A program made the translations under genes and the position numbers. Under the pieces are notes generated by a model, which had not been told where the DNA came from, made no database searches, and saw nothing but the letters and a program-made list of their open reading frames with translations. This document shows positions 1-10,048 of a DNA stretch of 64,000 nt, piece by piece; within the stretch, counting starts at the first letter, position 1; each line of letters opens with the position of its first letter. Source of the DNA: Dyadobacter frigoris. Lineage in GTDB: Bacteria; Bacteroidota; Bacteroidia; Cytophagales; Spirosomataceae. The stretch lies in assembly GCF_005280585.1 (NCBI RefSeq), contig NZ_SZVO01000006.1, positions 248,001 to 312,000 of the forward strand, in the 5' to 3' direction.

Positions 1-597
1 GTACAACCATGAACGAACGTGGAAATTGGGAGAAACACCCGTAAGGATCGGATTATTTGCTTGCGCAGCGATCACGGAAACATCCGTGCTGCTATTATGA
101 CCATAATGCGTATGAGCCGCTTTTCCACCCCAGCCCGGAGGTGCATTCAGCGCAAATTCTCCAAAAGCATTCCATTTTTCATTTTCATCCCCTTCTGGAT
201 AATTGAATGCGTGCGTAGTTGTGCGGAAACCCATCACCGGTTTTCCGGTTTTCAAATAAGCTTCAATGTGTGCGAGCTGTTCTTTTGGCAATTGTCTCCA
301 GCGAAGATAAAAAACAACCAGATCCGCATCTTTCAGCACTTCCAGACCAGGGATATTTTTTTCTGCATTATGATCAGGATAGGCTTTTAAAACGATCGTC
401 CTCATGCCATAATTTTTTTCAAGTTCGGCAGCGATCAAAGGCAAAGTTGCTTCACCGCTATACTCATGATCGCCTGTTACGAACACTACGAGCGGTTTTT
501 TGTCTTTACCAGGCTTCGGCGGAGAAGCAAATGCAGTAATGGAAATGCAGCAAATGACTGCACAAAGGATTAGGAATAAACGGGGTTTTAACATCAT
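1..597 (-). CDS. ThuA-like domain protein, secreted (3' truncated by window edge)
   Basis: The minus-strand frame opens with two adjacent ATGs (597 and 594) and stays open for 199 codons to the window edge, so the C-terminus is missing. The N-terminus is a Sec signal peptide (hydrophobic stretch ending near AFAS). The mature part starts with PLVVFVTGDHEYSGE, then VLKDADLVVFYLRWRQLP and GKPVMGFRTTTHAFNYP. This is the pattern of ThuA/trehalose-utilisation-like proteins, which have a class I glutamine-amidotransferase-like fold and often sit in carbohydrate-use loci of Bacteroidota. Family assignment is by motif reading; the substrate is unknown. Shorter plus-strand frames over the same bases are antisense shadows. 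Confidence 0.8.
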   Translation of the reverse strand, partial: MMLKPRLFLILCAVICCISITAFASPPKPGKDKKPLVVFVTGDHEYSGEATLPLIAAELEKNYGMRTIVLKAYPDHNAEKNIPGLEVLKDADLVVFYLRWRQLPKEQLAHIEAYLKTGKPVMGFRTTTHAFNYPEGDENEKWNAFGEFALNAPPGWGGKAAHTHYGHNSSTDVSVIAAQANNPILTGVSPNFHVRSWLY

Positions 598-793
598 ACT
601 TCGATTTGTATCCAGTGGTTTAGACCCTGGAAATCTTATGAAAGAAAAGATTGAAAATGCTTAACCTGTTAAGTCTAAAAACGTCATAATCTACCGTATG
701 AAAAACGTATTTTAAACCGCTCGGTTAAGGTTTTGCAAGTAAGACTTTTTTGTCCAACTTTTCCCTTACTTAATCATAAAACAAACGAAAGTA

Positions 794-1546
794 TTAGTGT
801 AGAAATTTCAGGCCCAGTGTTATTTCAATACGAGACAAATCTTCAAAATCTTCTCTTGACAGCTTGATTGTCTCCGTTTGTCCTGCCATTTTTTTCCTGA
901 ATTTGTAGGACGTGCCCAGATAACATGCACCGGAAAGATTCAGGGCCAGGTGGTCACCTAATTTTTGTTCAAGTCCAAGGCTTACAGCCCAACCTGTGGC
1001 GCTGCCTTTTAGTGTAAAATCTTCACCGTAAGCTCTTGCATTGTTTTTGTAAGATTGATATCCCATGGCAAATCCTGCCAAAACAGAGGTTTTCCCATTT
1101 TCAAAAGGTGACTGATATACAAAAGACGGCCCGATAAATTGAATAGAAATATCATCACTGAAATTTGTATTATACTCTCCTTTACTTTTGTAGAAATTAT
1201 ATTTCAAACCTAAACCAATATGCGGCCAAAGAAATTTATGAGCCTCCGCTCCTATCGAAAAGCCGGTTTTTAATTCTCTAAGATATTTTGAATAAGGTGT
1301 ATCCGAACGGGTTCCAGCGTTGGGCAAACGGTAACTGTAACCTCCATTCAATCCAAAACTCCAAACATTTTGTGGTTTGACCTTTTTCAATTCAGGCAAA
1401 GAATCCGTTTTAACTGGTACTACTTTTTCGGTAAAATCTGAGACCACTTTCAAAGAATCGCCTTCTTCCATTTTAATTTCCTGCGCGTTTGCAGCAATGG
1501 ATATCAGACAAAACAATAAGAAGAAAGCGGCTAAATATTTATTCAT
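794..1546 (-). CDS. Outer-membrane beta-barrel protein (porin-like, unknown function)
   Basis: The 250-residue product has a clear Sec signal peptide (cleavage expected after NAQ, about residue 22). The rest is made of alternating polar and hydrophobic strands with aromatic residues and short turns (for example SFGLNGGYSYRLP and HIGLGLKYNFY), ending in ITLGLKFLH, a typical barrel C-terminus. It resembles the small outer-membrane beta-barrel families common in Bacteroidota. No catalytic motif is visible and no specific function is proposed. A -7 element TATCTTTG lies about 75 bases upstream, so it is probably its own transcription unit, separate from the VCBS gene at 1685-5005. Confidence 0.7.
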   Translation of the reverse strand: MNKYLAAFFLLFCLISIAANAQEIKMEEGDSLKVVSDFTEKVVPVKTDSLPELKKVKPQNVWSFGLNGGYSYRLPNAGTRSDTPYSKYLRELKTGFSIGAEAHKFLWPHIGLGLKYNFYKSKGEYNTNFSDDISIQFIGPSFVYQSPFENGKTSVLAGFAMGYQSYKNNARAYGEDFTLKGSATGWAVSLGLEQKLGDHLALNLSGACYLGTSYKFRKKMAGQTETIKLSREDFEDLSRIEITLGLKFLH

Positions 1547-1619
1547 TTATAATTTTCGGACAATCGTTTTTGAATTCACTAACCATAACCAGAGATCCCG
1601 GTTTAGCTGGAAGTGAAGT

Positions 1620-1627
1620 CAAAGATA
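1620..1627 (-). promoter_or_regulatory. Candidate -7 element TATCTTTG
   Basis: The minus strand reads TATCTTTG, matching the Bacteroidota primary-sigma -7 consensus TAnnTTTG, about 75 bases upstream of the barrel gene starting at 1546. No good TTTG -33 box is present at the usual spacing, so the call rests on the -7 match and position only. Confidence 0.4.
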
Positions 1628-1684
1628 CAATTAATACTTTACGGCCGTAAATCCTCTGCAAGCAAAACACGTTACATAACCTGG

Positions 1685-4600
1685 TTATGGCTTAACTTTC
1701 GGGTTTAATCCGTTGAGTTTATAGGTCAGCACAGCGGAATTATTTACCGTTGCAATCAAAATATTTTCTTTACCAACGGGCAGTGCAAGCAAATCGCGGA
1801 CTTCACCCTTAACAAATAATCCGGAAACTTTCTGAGGTACATATTCAAATTTCAGATCTCCTTTATTGACAAAAAGCTGGACATAATTTGCATCATTTTT
1901 ACCAATTCTCACACGCGTATGGTTTAAATTCCCGCCTAATAAAATATCCGCCTGACCATCTTTATTTACATCTGTCAGAGAAATTGCATAAATCGGTGCG
2001 AATTGGGCTTCCAAAGGCAATGCATGAAAAACCATAGTACCGTTTTTATTTTCAAGAATTCCGCTTCTCCATTCATTGGCAAATAATTTCTGTGCCGCAT
2101 CCAGTTTTTCCTGCGGCAGAATTTCTGATAAACTTGCTTTGGAATAACTTACATAACTTGGAAACTTCTTTTTAAGTGAAGGAATCTGATCCAGCAATTC
2201 ATCACGACTTGCGTATGGAAACTGTTTTTCTCCTTCGGTAACGCTGATAACCGGAACAATCCGGCCCAGTTTGTCATAGTCATTTGCATATAGTGTCAGG
2301 CCTTTTGGCGAAGTAATATTCCATTGCCAGTTGCTTCCCATATTTCCTACAACAAAATCCATATCACCGTCTCCGTCAAGATCCGCAGACTGAATAGTAT
2401 TCCAGCAGCCGCTCAATTTTGCAGTTCCCCAGGTACCGCTTGCGTCCGTTAGTTTTCCTTTTTGGTTTGAAAAAACCCTGATCGGCATCCAATCCGAAAC
2501 GATGACTAATTCAGGAAATCCGTCTTTGTTCAAATCCTGCCAGGAAGCGTCGGTAACCATGCCAACTTTTGAAAGCTGCGACGCAAGTGCAGTAGTTTGA
2601 TCTGTAAATTTCCCTTTTCCATCATTGACCAACAAAGAACCGCCCTCACTTTCCGGAAATCTTCCCGGCGTAACTCTGATACCCAGAAAAATATCCGGAT
2701 CGCCATCTTTATCTACATCCGAAATTGCTGCTGTTGATGCGTTCAAAGCTACTGCCGGAAATTCTGCACGTGACCATTTTCCTTTATCATTAATGTACAA
2801 TCTGGCCTGCAAAAGTTTATCACCTGCATTCAGTTCATATCCTGCGCTCGTTACCAGTAAATCCGCATCACCGTCATTATCGGCATCAAAAAATTCCATA
2901 TCCGCATCTTCGTAAGCCGCGTCCTGCTTGAAAACTTCCTGCGGTGAAAGAATCCATTGACCAGATTTATTGCTCATAAAAATCCCTTTAGATTGTCCGC
3001 GAGCGCCGCCAATGTAAAGATCTTCAATTCCATCGCCGTTCAAATCTTTGTGTGCAATATGCGGTCCCTGATACGAAAGCATAGCTGGAAGCAAAGTTTG
3101 GACACGGAAATCATTTCTCGGATCTTCATTATGCTTAAAATCAAGCATAGCGACTTTTTCAAATATTCCAGATTTGGCAGGAATATTTGTTGAAACCTGT
3201 ATTGAAGCTTTGCTGTAATTTAAAGTTAATGCATCACCGGAAACATTTTTCAAAGTCTGTACTTTTCCATCGGCCCAGGTAATTTGAAGCGAATCGATTT
3301 TAGTATCATGTCCCAAACCAAAATGAATTCCATCCCACTGTGCAGACTGAAATCCACGAACGGGCATAAAATTCTGTGTCTGCGGTAATGAGTCACTGTA
3401 AAGTGTTACGCGCGCTCCTGCCATAACAGCGTATTTGGGAGCTTCCAATTTCACTTTCAGGAATTTATTTTTAAGCTTTTGTTCTGCATTATTTTTGTAA
3501 ACAAATGCTTTCTGGTTGACATTATTAGTGATCAGATCAAGATCGCCATCATTATCAAGATCCGCGTAAATGGCTCCGTTTGCCTGATTTTTTTCATCGA
3601 ACCCCCAGTCTGTTGTTTTCTTGGCAAAAGTCAGGTTTTTCTGGTTTTGGAAGATATAACTTGGACCGTTAATGGGGGGCATTTGTGCGATGATTTCCAT
3701 CTGGCTTGGTACTTTTCCACTTTGTCCGGCTTGCGTCTGTAAATCCGTGGAATATTTCAAAAACTCCATATTGGTATAATCCCGGGCGTAACCATTGGAA
3801 ATGAAAATGTCTTTCCAACCGTCATTATCAAAATCGGCCATCAACCCCGACCAGCTCCAATCCGTGTTTGAAACACCCGCCAGCTGCCCTACTTCACTAA
3901 AAACCGGGATGCCATTTTCATTTACTCCGTTATTAATCTGCAACATATTACGCATGGTCTGGTCATGAAAACCGGCGCGTAATAGTTGCTGGTATTTGTC
4001 ATAATTATCATCCCCCGCAGTCAGTTTGATTCGTTCATTTTTTTCTGGCAACATGTCCAGTGTCAAAATATCCATCCAGCCGTCGTTATTCAAATCCGCT
4101 GCGTCCGTCCCCATTGAATAGAGAGAAACGTGACCGGTTGCATCGCGGATCACTTCTTTAAACTTTCCGTTTTTATCGTTGAGATATAAATAATCATTTT
4201 CGTTATAATCATTGGAAATGTAAATATCCGGCCAGCCATCATTGTTGAAATCATTGACATTGATACCTAATCCAAAACTCAGAACATTGGAAACGATTCC
4301 GGAAGAATCCGTAACGTTGACAAATTTATTATTATCATTTCTCAGTAATTTGTTACCATAAATCGGGTTTTTCTGTTGGCGGTAATCTGCAATCAGATTT
4401 GTAAAACCGGCGTATTTCTGAATTGAATGATTCAACAAAAAACAATCTGTATCACCATCTTTATCATAATCAAAAAACACGGCCTGCGTTGTGTAAGAAT
4501 CATCATCCAGCCCGTATTCTTTTGATTTTTCGGTAAAAACTGGTATTCCATCAGCAGTTTTCCCATTGTTGACATATAACTTATTACGTCTGAGATTGGC

Positions 4601-5005
4601 ATCCTGCGCTCCTGCCAGACTTACGTAAATGTCAATCCAGCCATCATCATTAATATCAACCAGTGAAACTCCGGTTTTCCAACCAAGATTTAAAGCAGTT
4701 CCGGATTTTTCTGAAACATCTTCAAATTTAAAATCGCCTTTGTTGAGATAAAGTTTATTGGCCACCATATTCCCGGTGAAATAAACATCAACTAAACCGT
4801 CGTTATTAAAATCTGCCGCTGCCACGCCTCCGCCATTATAAAAATATCCGTATTCCAGGACATTGTTTTCGGCATCTTCATCAATGAAATTATTAAATTC
4901 TATTCCGGTTTCACCCGAATTCAGTAGTGTGAATAATGTGTCTTTTTTTTGACAGGACGAAAAAATGATGATCAGTAAGAGAATCGGGATGCGGTTATTT
5001 TTCAT
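1685..5005 (-). CDS. VCBS/FG-GAP repeat lipoprotein with ASPIC/UnbV segment (module 1)
   Basis: The 1106-residue product has a lipoprotein signal peptide with Cys18 (FSSC). Many FG-GAP/VCBS blades follow, each with a calcium-loop-like DxNxDG(W/L)xD motif (DFNNDGLVD, DINDDGWID, DLDNDGDLD), predicting beta-propellers on the cell surface. Around residues 540-610 is an ASPIC/UnbV-like segment (GARVTLYSD, GFQSAQWDGIHFGLG, ITWADGKVQTL). The gene lies downstream of a SusC/SusD pair in the same direction, separated by a hairpin terminator at 5106-5133. Such proteins recur next to SusCD genes in Bacteroidota but their ligand is not known; a role in binding a polymer or protein at the surface is inference. 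Confidence 0.85.
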   Translation of the reverse strand: MKNNRIPILLLIIIFSSCQKKDTLFTLLNSGETGIEFNNFIDEDAENNVLEYGYFYNGGGVAAADFNNDGLVDVYFTGNMVANKLYLNKGDFKFEDVSEKSGTALNLGWKTGVSLVDINDDGWIDIYVSLAGAQDANLRRNKLYVNNGKTADGIPVFTEKSKEYGLDDDSYTTQAVFFDYDKDGDTDCFLLNHSIQKYAGFTNLIADYRQQKNPIYGNKLLRNDNNKFVNVTDSSGIVSNVLSFGLGINVNDFNNDGWPDIYISNDYNENDYLYLNDKNGKFKEVIRDATGHVSLYSMGTDAADLNNDGWMDILTLDMLPEKNERIKLTAGDDNYDKYQQLLRAGFHDQTMRNMLQINNGVNENGIPVFSEVGQLAGVSNTDWSWSGLMADFDNDGWKDIFISNGYARDYTNMEFLKYSTDLQTQAGQSGKVPSQMEIIAQMPPINGPSYIFQNQKNLTFAKKTTDWGFDEKNQANGAIYADLDNDGDLDLITNNVNQKAFVYKNNAEQKLKNKFLKVKLEAPKYAVMAGARVTLYSDSLPQTQNFMPVRGFQSAQWDGIHFGLGHDTKIDSLQITWADGKVQTLKNVSGDALTLNYSKASIQVSTNIPAKSGIFEKVAMLDFKHNEDPRNDFRVQTLLPAMLSYQGPHIAHKDLNGDGIEDLYIGGARGQSKGIFMSNKSGQWILSPQEVFKQDAAYEDADMEFFDADNDGDADLLVTSAGYELNAGDKLLQARLYINDKGKWSRAEFPAVALNASTAAISDVDKDGDPDIFLGIRVTPGRFPESEGGSLLVNDGKGKFTDQTTALASQLSKVGMVTDASWQDLNKDGFPELVIVSDWMPIRVFSNQKGKLTDASGTWGTAKLSGCWNTIQSADLDGDGDMDFVVGNMGSNWQWNITSPKGLTLYANDYDKLGRIVPVISVTEGEKQFPYASRDELLDQIPSLKKKFPSYVSYSKASLSEILPQEKLDAAQKLFANEWRSGILENKNGTMVFHALPLEAQFAPIYAISLTDVNKDGQADILLGGNLNHTRVRIGKNDANYVQLFVNKGDLKFEYVPQKVSGLFVKGEVRDLLALPVGKENILIATVNNSAVLTYKLNGLNPKVKP

Positions 5006-5105
5006 AATAAAAGAATATACTTAACCTCTCAGAAAGACTAACTCCGGCAAATAAATTTGCGGCTTATGATCCGGAATTCAACAAAAACTAAATTTACATA
5101 TAATA

Positions 5106-5133
5106 ACAAAAAGGCAGGCATAACGCCTGCCTT
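5106..5133 (-). terminator. Rho-independent terminator after SusD (module 1)
   Basis: Arms 5111-5119 and 5125-5133 (GGCAGGC core) form a 9-bp perfect stem with a 5-base loop, followed on the minus strand by a T-run. It lies between the SusD gene and the downstream VCBS gene, so it should reduce read-through into the latter. Confidence 0.8.
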
Positions 5134-5162
5134 CTGCTAACTGGTACAATACCCGCCAGGTA

Positions 5163-6758
5163 TTAATTTTTATCCCACCACAGCGGAGTGCTTGCTTTAT
5201 CGGGACCACCCAATAAGGTTACGGCAGCGGTTACGGCTGCTGTGTTATTCGCTTTTTCCACTTCCAAGAATGGAATTCTACGAATAAATGTATTACTTGG
5301 TACATCAGCATTATCTGAGTTTACAACATTATACAACTTAGGAAAACGTGTTCTTCTGAACTCAGCCCAGGCTTCAATTCCATCAGGGTAGATTGCAAGC
5401 CATTTCTGTGTACCGATTTGCTCACGCTTAACAAGCTCAGTTGAGCCATCATCCCATTTAACAGGAATATTTGAAATTGCAGGAGAATTTTGCTGATCGG
5501 CTGGCGCTACCGGCATTTTTGTACTATTAACAAATGCTGTTGCAGCTGCTCCGGTAATGTTCCACTGAGATAAAGAAGTGGTGATACCCAATTCGTAATA
5601 CGATTTGGCAGTACCACTACCCATATTCCAGCCATTCAAAGCACCTTCTGCACGTAAGAAATAAGCTTCCGATGCGTGCATAATATCTTGATGAACCGTC
5701 AACTGACTATCCCAGTTAGCACCTGAACCTGTAACCCAGTGCGCACCAACATTTGAATTATTGTCATTGCTGTTGGCATCGATACCAAGTTCGGCAGCCG
5801 TTAAACCATTCCTTACACCCTCAAAAGTATTGGTTTTGGATGCTGGTTGAAAGTACACACCTATACGAGGATCCTCAGTTCCTTTAAGAACCGATTCCAT
5901 GGAAGCACTCATACGGAACTCATTCCAGATCGCGATTCTTGCCAAACCATTATGGTCATCGCCGGCAAGGGCTTTCACCATGTAAGTATCGTCAGCAATA
6001 TCTGTAAATACTCCGCTGGCAACAGCGGCTTCTGCTTCTGTTTTTGCGCGTGCAGGATCTACTTTTGAAATACGAAGTGCAAGTCGAAGTCTTAATGTAT
6101 TGGCAAATTTGATCCATTTTGTAACATCACCGCCGTACATAAGGTCAAAAGTACCATAAGGCGTTGCCGTCGTTTTTGATTTTAAAGATGTCGTAGCCGC
6201 ATCGAGACGTTTAAAAAAATCGTCATAAATCAGATTTTGCGCATCATACTTCACCGTATTTTCTCCATTACCTGCATCAAAATAAGGTATTGGACCATAG
6301 TAATCTGTTACGCGGTGGAAGGAATAAACCCACATAATACTGGCAAGTGAATATTCCGCGGAAGCTGGATCTGTTAGTTCAAACACCTTTTTCAACTGCG
6401 GAACGACGTCTGTATAAATAGGATTCCAATGTCCAAGAAGCCAGTTATAATTCATCACATAGCGATCTGAGGGAAAATAGGTTGCTGTTGTAGCAAAATA
6501 TTGTGCGTACAAATCGGCAAATAAATTTTGTGCAATCTGGTAGGTACCACCAGAGTAGGATGCCTGTTGTTGAGCCCTGGAAAATAAAAAAGTGATATCG
6601 TTTTCGCCAACCTCAGCAGCTGTTAATTTTGTTTTGCTGGTATTTAATGCATCAAAGTCCCCGGTACAGCCATTCCAAACCACCGCAGTGCTTGAAACAA
6701 AACCAACCATTAAAGATCTGCGAAGCCATTTATTAATATTTTTCATATTCGATTCCAT
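5163..6758 (-). CDS. SusD-like outer-membrane lipoprotein (module 1)
   Basis: This 531-residue protein is the SusD partner of the SusC at 6801-9869. The signal peptide ends at Cys31 (WNGC, a loose lipobox); an internal ATG at 6746 gives a more usual 27-residue signal and may be the true start. The TPR-rich helical body carries SusD-like segments: MWVYSFHRVTDYYGPIPYFD, KWIKFANTLRLRLALRI, HASEAYFLRAEGAL and a C-terminal TRFPKLYNV region. The layout fits the SusD-like_2 branch rather than classical RagB. SusD proteins bind a nutrient at the surface and act as a lid on SusC. The substrate cannot be read from the sequence. Confidence 0.9.
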   Translation of the reverse strand: MESNMKNINKWLRRSLMVGFVSSTAVVWNGCTGDFDALNTSKTKLTAAEVGENDITFLFSRAQQQASYSGGTYQIAQNLFADLYAQYFATTATYFPSDRYVMNYNWLLGHWNPIYTDVVPQLKKVFELTDPASAEYSLASIMWVYSFHRVTDYYGPIPYFDAGNGENTVKYDAQNLIYDDFFKRLDAATTSLKSKTTATPYGTFDLMYGGDVTKWIKFANTLRLRLALRISKVDPARAKTEAEAAVASGVFTDIADDTYMVKALAGDDHNGLARIAIWNEFRMSASMESVLKGTEDPRIGVYFQPASKTNTFEGVRNGLTAAELGIDANSNDNNSNVGAHWVTGSGANWDSQLTVHQDIMHASEAYFLRAEGALNGWNMGSGTAKSYYELGITTSLSQWNITGAAATAFVNSTKMPVAPADQQNSPAISNIPVKWDDGSTELVKREQIGTQKWLAIYPDGIEAWAEFRRTRFPKLYNVVNSDNADVPSNTFIRRIPFLEVEKANNTAAVTAAVTLLGGPDKASTPLWWDKN

Positions 6759-6800
6759 GTTTTGATAAGATTTAAATCAATTTTGTTGCTGCTTAAACGA

Positions 6801-9800
6801 TCAGAAACTTAATTTTAGATTTAAACCAATACTTCTGGTTGACGGTAATGTTCCATATTCAACACCCTGATAGTTCCCTGAACCTAATGTTACATCTGGA
6901 TCAAATGGCAGCTTTCTTTTGGCTACGCCCGGAATATCAAGTGTTGCATATCCTCTATATATAAAGAAGAGATTTCTGGCTATAAAAGAAACGCGGGCAT
7001 TTTTAAAGAAGAATTTTTCACCGAAAGGAATGTTATAACCTAGTGAAACTTCTCTCAGACGCACGTTCGTCGTTGAATAAGTAAAGAATTCGGCCCATGA
7101 ATAGCGCCCACCGGAAACAGTTGTCCAGAAAGTTTCAGCATTAATTGGCGTTGTGTTAACCTCTCCGGTAGTAGTTACCGCAGGAATTACCCAGCCACCT
7201 TCACGGAAATTAGTTGTATAATTTGAGTTTCCGTCATTAGCCAAAATAGCCTGAGTCCCTGAAGTCATTTGCCCCCCGATACGCGCATCGATCAAGAAGC
7301 TCAAAGCAAAGTTTCCGTATGAGAAAGAGTTGCTTAAACCCGCTGTAAGTTTCGGATTAAAGTTACCAACCTTCTCAGTTTGAGTATCTGTACTTACTGG
7401 TTTCCCGCCATTTAGACCTTTCGAATCAGGCGCTGTTACAACAAATCTACCTTGTGCATCTCTTAACCACTTGAAACCAACCAAATCACCATAAGACCCG
7501 CCTTCCTGAACAACAGGAGTGGCAGTACGACCGAAACTTCCTGAACCTGTCAGATAAGCAGTTTTAACATTAGGGTCAAGCTTTATGATGGTATTAACGT
7601 TTCTTGCCATGTTAAGTGTTACATCCCAATTCAGTTTTCCGTTTTTAATGGGTTTCCCAGTCAAGGTAAGTTCAAAACCCTCATTTCTGATTTTACCTGC
7701 ATTGATATATTGAGACAAGAAACCTGAGGCAGGTGCCTTACCCAAACTTAACAATTGATTTACTGTGTTTGAAACATAGTAAGTCGCGTCGATACCAAGT
7801 CTTCCGTTGAAGAATCTTACATCAGCTCCAAATTCAGTGGAAGAAGAAATTTCAGGTTTCAGGTTTGCTGCCGGCTGCGTGTTATCTCTTGAAATATAAC
7901 CTCCGCCGTTTCCTCCCTGATAAAACGAGTAATTCTGATTCAAACGGTAAGGATCTGTGTCAGCTCCAACCTGCGCCCACGATCCACGTACTTTTGCGAA
8001 GCTGATCCACTGCGGCATTTTTAAAGCTTCTGACAAAATTACATTACCACTAAAAGATGAGTAGAAATACGAATATGGTTTTGGTAGCGTTGACGACCAA
8101 TCATTACGAGCTGAAGCGTCAACGGTAATAAAATCTTTATACGAAAGAGATGCAGTTCCGAACACATACTGCAATTCTCTTTCTGAATAGTCCGCAAGTT
8201 TTGTTAAAGTTTTAGCAAAAGACAGATCAAATTTATCCGGAACGTTTAATCCACCGGCATTTGCTCCAACTTGAGAATATCTACGATGTGTTTGTCCTGC
8301 TCCAACGTTATAAGATAAAGCAAAGTCTTTTCCAAGTTTGTTATTACCCGAAAGAAGTACATCTAAATTGCGTTCAAGAACATCATTGGAATAATCAGCG
8401 TAAGATCCCCCCGGTAAACCTCCTAAACTTTTGTTTGCTGTTCTATCATTTACTCGATCATCGTAGCGGTCATAACTCATCCTACCCTGAACACTTAACC
8501 AGCTTGTAAGCTGATAACGAGCAGAACCAAGCGCTGTAACCCGGTTACGTTTCTCCGTATTTGTATTTTTATAAATATTCCAGAAAGGGTTGGTATAGAT
8601 AGAAGAAGTTGTCCAGTAAGTTGGATATCCATCTGAACCTTCATAATTTCTATACGTATCTAAATCAACACTGCGCGGAATTTTGTAAAGCTGCATTACA
8701 TTACTTGCTTCGCCTGTCAATTGTTTATTATCAATTTTCTGATTCACATAAGTAATCTTCCCGTCAACCGACAACTTGCTGGTAATCTGGCTGCTGATAC
8801 GCAAGTTAAAAGTATGTCTCATCAGATTATTTGTTGGTACAATTCCCTGGTTGTAGTTATTTGTGTACGAAGTATAAGTCTGGATTTTATCCGAACCTCC
8901 TGAAATACCAATAGAATTATTTGTAGAAACACCGTGACGGAAGAAATCGCTTATGTTATTTGGGTACGTAGTCGTTTTAGGTCCCCAGCTACTTGCTCCC
9001 GTTCCTACTGTTCCACCAGCACCCTGTCCATATTCGTTCTGTAATTTTGGAAGCAAAAACGGAGATTCCATCGTAACACCAGAATTGATATTTGTACTTA
9101 TTGCACCCGCTTTCCCTTTTTTAGTAGTGATCATGATAACACCATTTGCAGCACGACTACCATAAAGCGCAGAAGCTGCTGCACCTTTTAATACGTTCAT
9201 AGATTCAATATCATCCGGGTTAATATTTGATGCCCCATCCGTTGGGTTACCACCACCAAAATCACTCGAAACCTGTCCCTGAACCGTATTATCAATAGGC
9301 ACGCCGTCTACCACAAAAAGGGCGTTGTTATTTCCACTTATCGATCTATTTCCACGTAATGTTACACGCGCCGCAGATCCAGGTCCAGATGCACCCGTTG
9401 AAACCACCAAACCAGCAACTTTTCCGGAAAGTGTATTTACAAAGTTGGCATCACGGTTATCTGTTAACTGTTTTCCTGCAATTTGCTGCGTTGCATACGT
9501 AAGGGATTTTGCGCTGCGCTCAATACCAAGAGCCGTTACAACAACTTCATTTAAACTTCTTACATCAGGTTCCAAACCAACATTTACGTTAGAAGTGGAA
9601 GAACTTACATTCAATTCTTTTGGCAAATAACCAACCGAAGAAATTATAAATGTTCCGCCAGCAGATGGAACGGAAAGACTGAATTTCCCTTCACCATCTG
9701 AGTTTGTTCCGCGGGTTGTTCCTTTAAGAAGGATGTTTGCACCTGGTAATCCGGCTCCGTTTTCATCCAGAATTTTACCGGTTACAGTAACATCCTGTGC

Positions 9801-9869
9801 AAAGATCGGTACGGTAAATAGAGCTACTGCTAGTAAGGTCAGTAGCCATGGTCGTAGTTCTTTTAACAT
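6801..9869 (-). CDS. SusC/RagA TonB-linked outer-membrane transporter (module 1)
   Basis: The 1022-residue receptor has a signal peptide (ending IFAQ), a carboxypeptidase-regulatory-like domain (VTGKILDENGAGLPGANILLKG, about 28-105), the SusC box LNEVVVTALGI, a plug domain (LFVVDGVPIDN, INPDDIESMNVLKGAAASALYGSRAANGVIMITTKKG) and a 22-strand barrel ending in LNLKLSF. It imports a ligand captured by its SusD partner using TonB energy. The gap to the SusD gene is 42 bases, so the two are co-transcribed. No sigma/anti-sigma or two-component regulator lies next to it in the window. Confidence 0.95.
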   Translation of the reverse strand: MLKELRPWLLTLLAVALFTVPIFAQDVTVTGKILDENGAGLPGANILLKGTTRGTNSDGEGKFSLSVPSAGGTFIISSVGYLPKELNVSSSTSNVNVGLEPDVRSLNEVVVTALGIERSAKSLTYATQQIAGKQLTDNRDANFVNTLSGKVAGLVVSTGASGPGSAARVTLRGNRSISGNNNALFVVDGVPIDNTVQGQVSSDFGGGNPTDGASNINPDDIESMNVLKGAAASALYGSRAANGVIMITTKKGKAGAISTNINSGVTMESPFLLPKLQNEYGQGAGGTVGTGASSWGPKTTTYPNNISDFFRHGVSTNNSIGISGGSDKIQTYTSYTNNYNQGIVPTNNLMRHTFNLRISSQITSKLSVDGKITYVNQKIDNKQLTGEASNVMQLYKIPRSVDLDTYRNYEGSDGYPTYWTTSSIYTNPFWNIYKNTNTEKRNRVTALGSARYQLTSWLSVQGRMSYDRYDDRVNDRTANKSLGGLPGGSYADYSNDVLERNLDVLLSGNNKLGKDFALSYNVGAGQTHRRYSQVGANAGGLNVPDKFDLSFAKTLTKLADYSERELQYVFGTASLSYKDFITVDASARNDWSSTLPKPYSYFYSSFSGNVILSEALKMPQWISFAKVRGSWAQVGADTDPYRLNQNYSFYQGGNGGGYISRDNTQPAANLKPEISSSTEFGADVRFFNGRLGIDATYYVSNTVNQLLSLGKAPASGFLSQYINAGKIRNEGFELTLTGKPIKNGKLNWDVTLNMARNVNTIIKLDPNVKTAYLTGSGSFGRTATPVVQEGGSYGDLVGFKWLRDAQGRFVVTAPDSKGLNGGKPVSTDTQTEKVGNFNPKLTAGLSNSFSYGNFALSFLIDARIGGQMTSGTQAILANDGNSNYTTNFREGGWVIPAVTTTGEVNTTPINAETFWTTVSGGRYSWAEFFTYSTTNVRLREVSLGYNIPFGEKFFFKNARVSFIARNLFFIYRGYATLDIPGVAKRKLPFDPDVTLGSGNYQGVEYGTLPSTRSIGLNLKLSF

Positions 9870-10048
9870 AGGTTAATCGGGTTAGAATTTAATTATCCAT
9901 TAAATCTAAAAAAATAACCCTAACCAATTAACTTATTCGGCCATATTTAATTTGATTTTAACAATATTTCTAAAAATTAATAGAATCAGTTATAATAATT
10001 CAGGAATAATCAATATTGCAAAATATTATTCTTCAAATCTCTTCATTT

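Noticed and set aside
19..539. Two plus-strand frames at the left edge
   Set aside because: They are antisense to the ThuA-like gene, whose motifs and signal peptide are clear.
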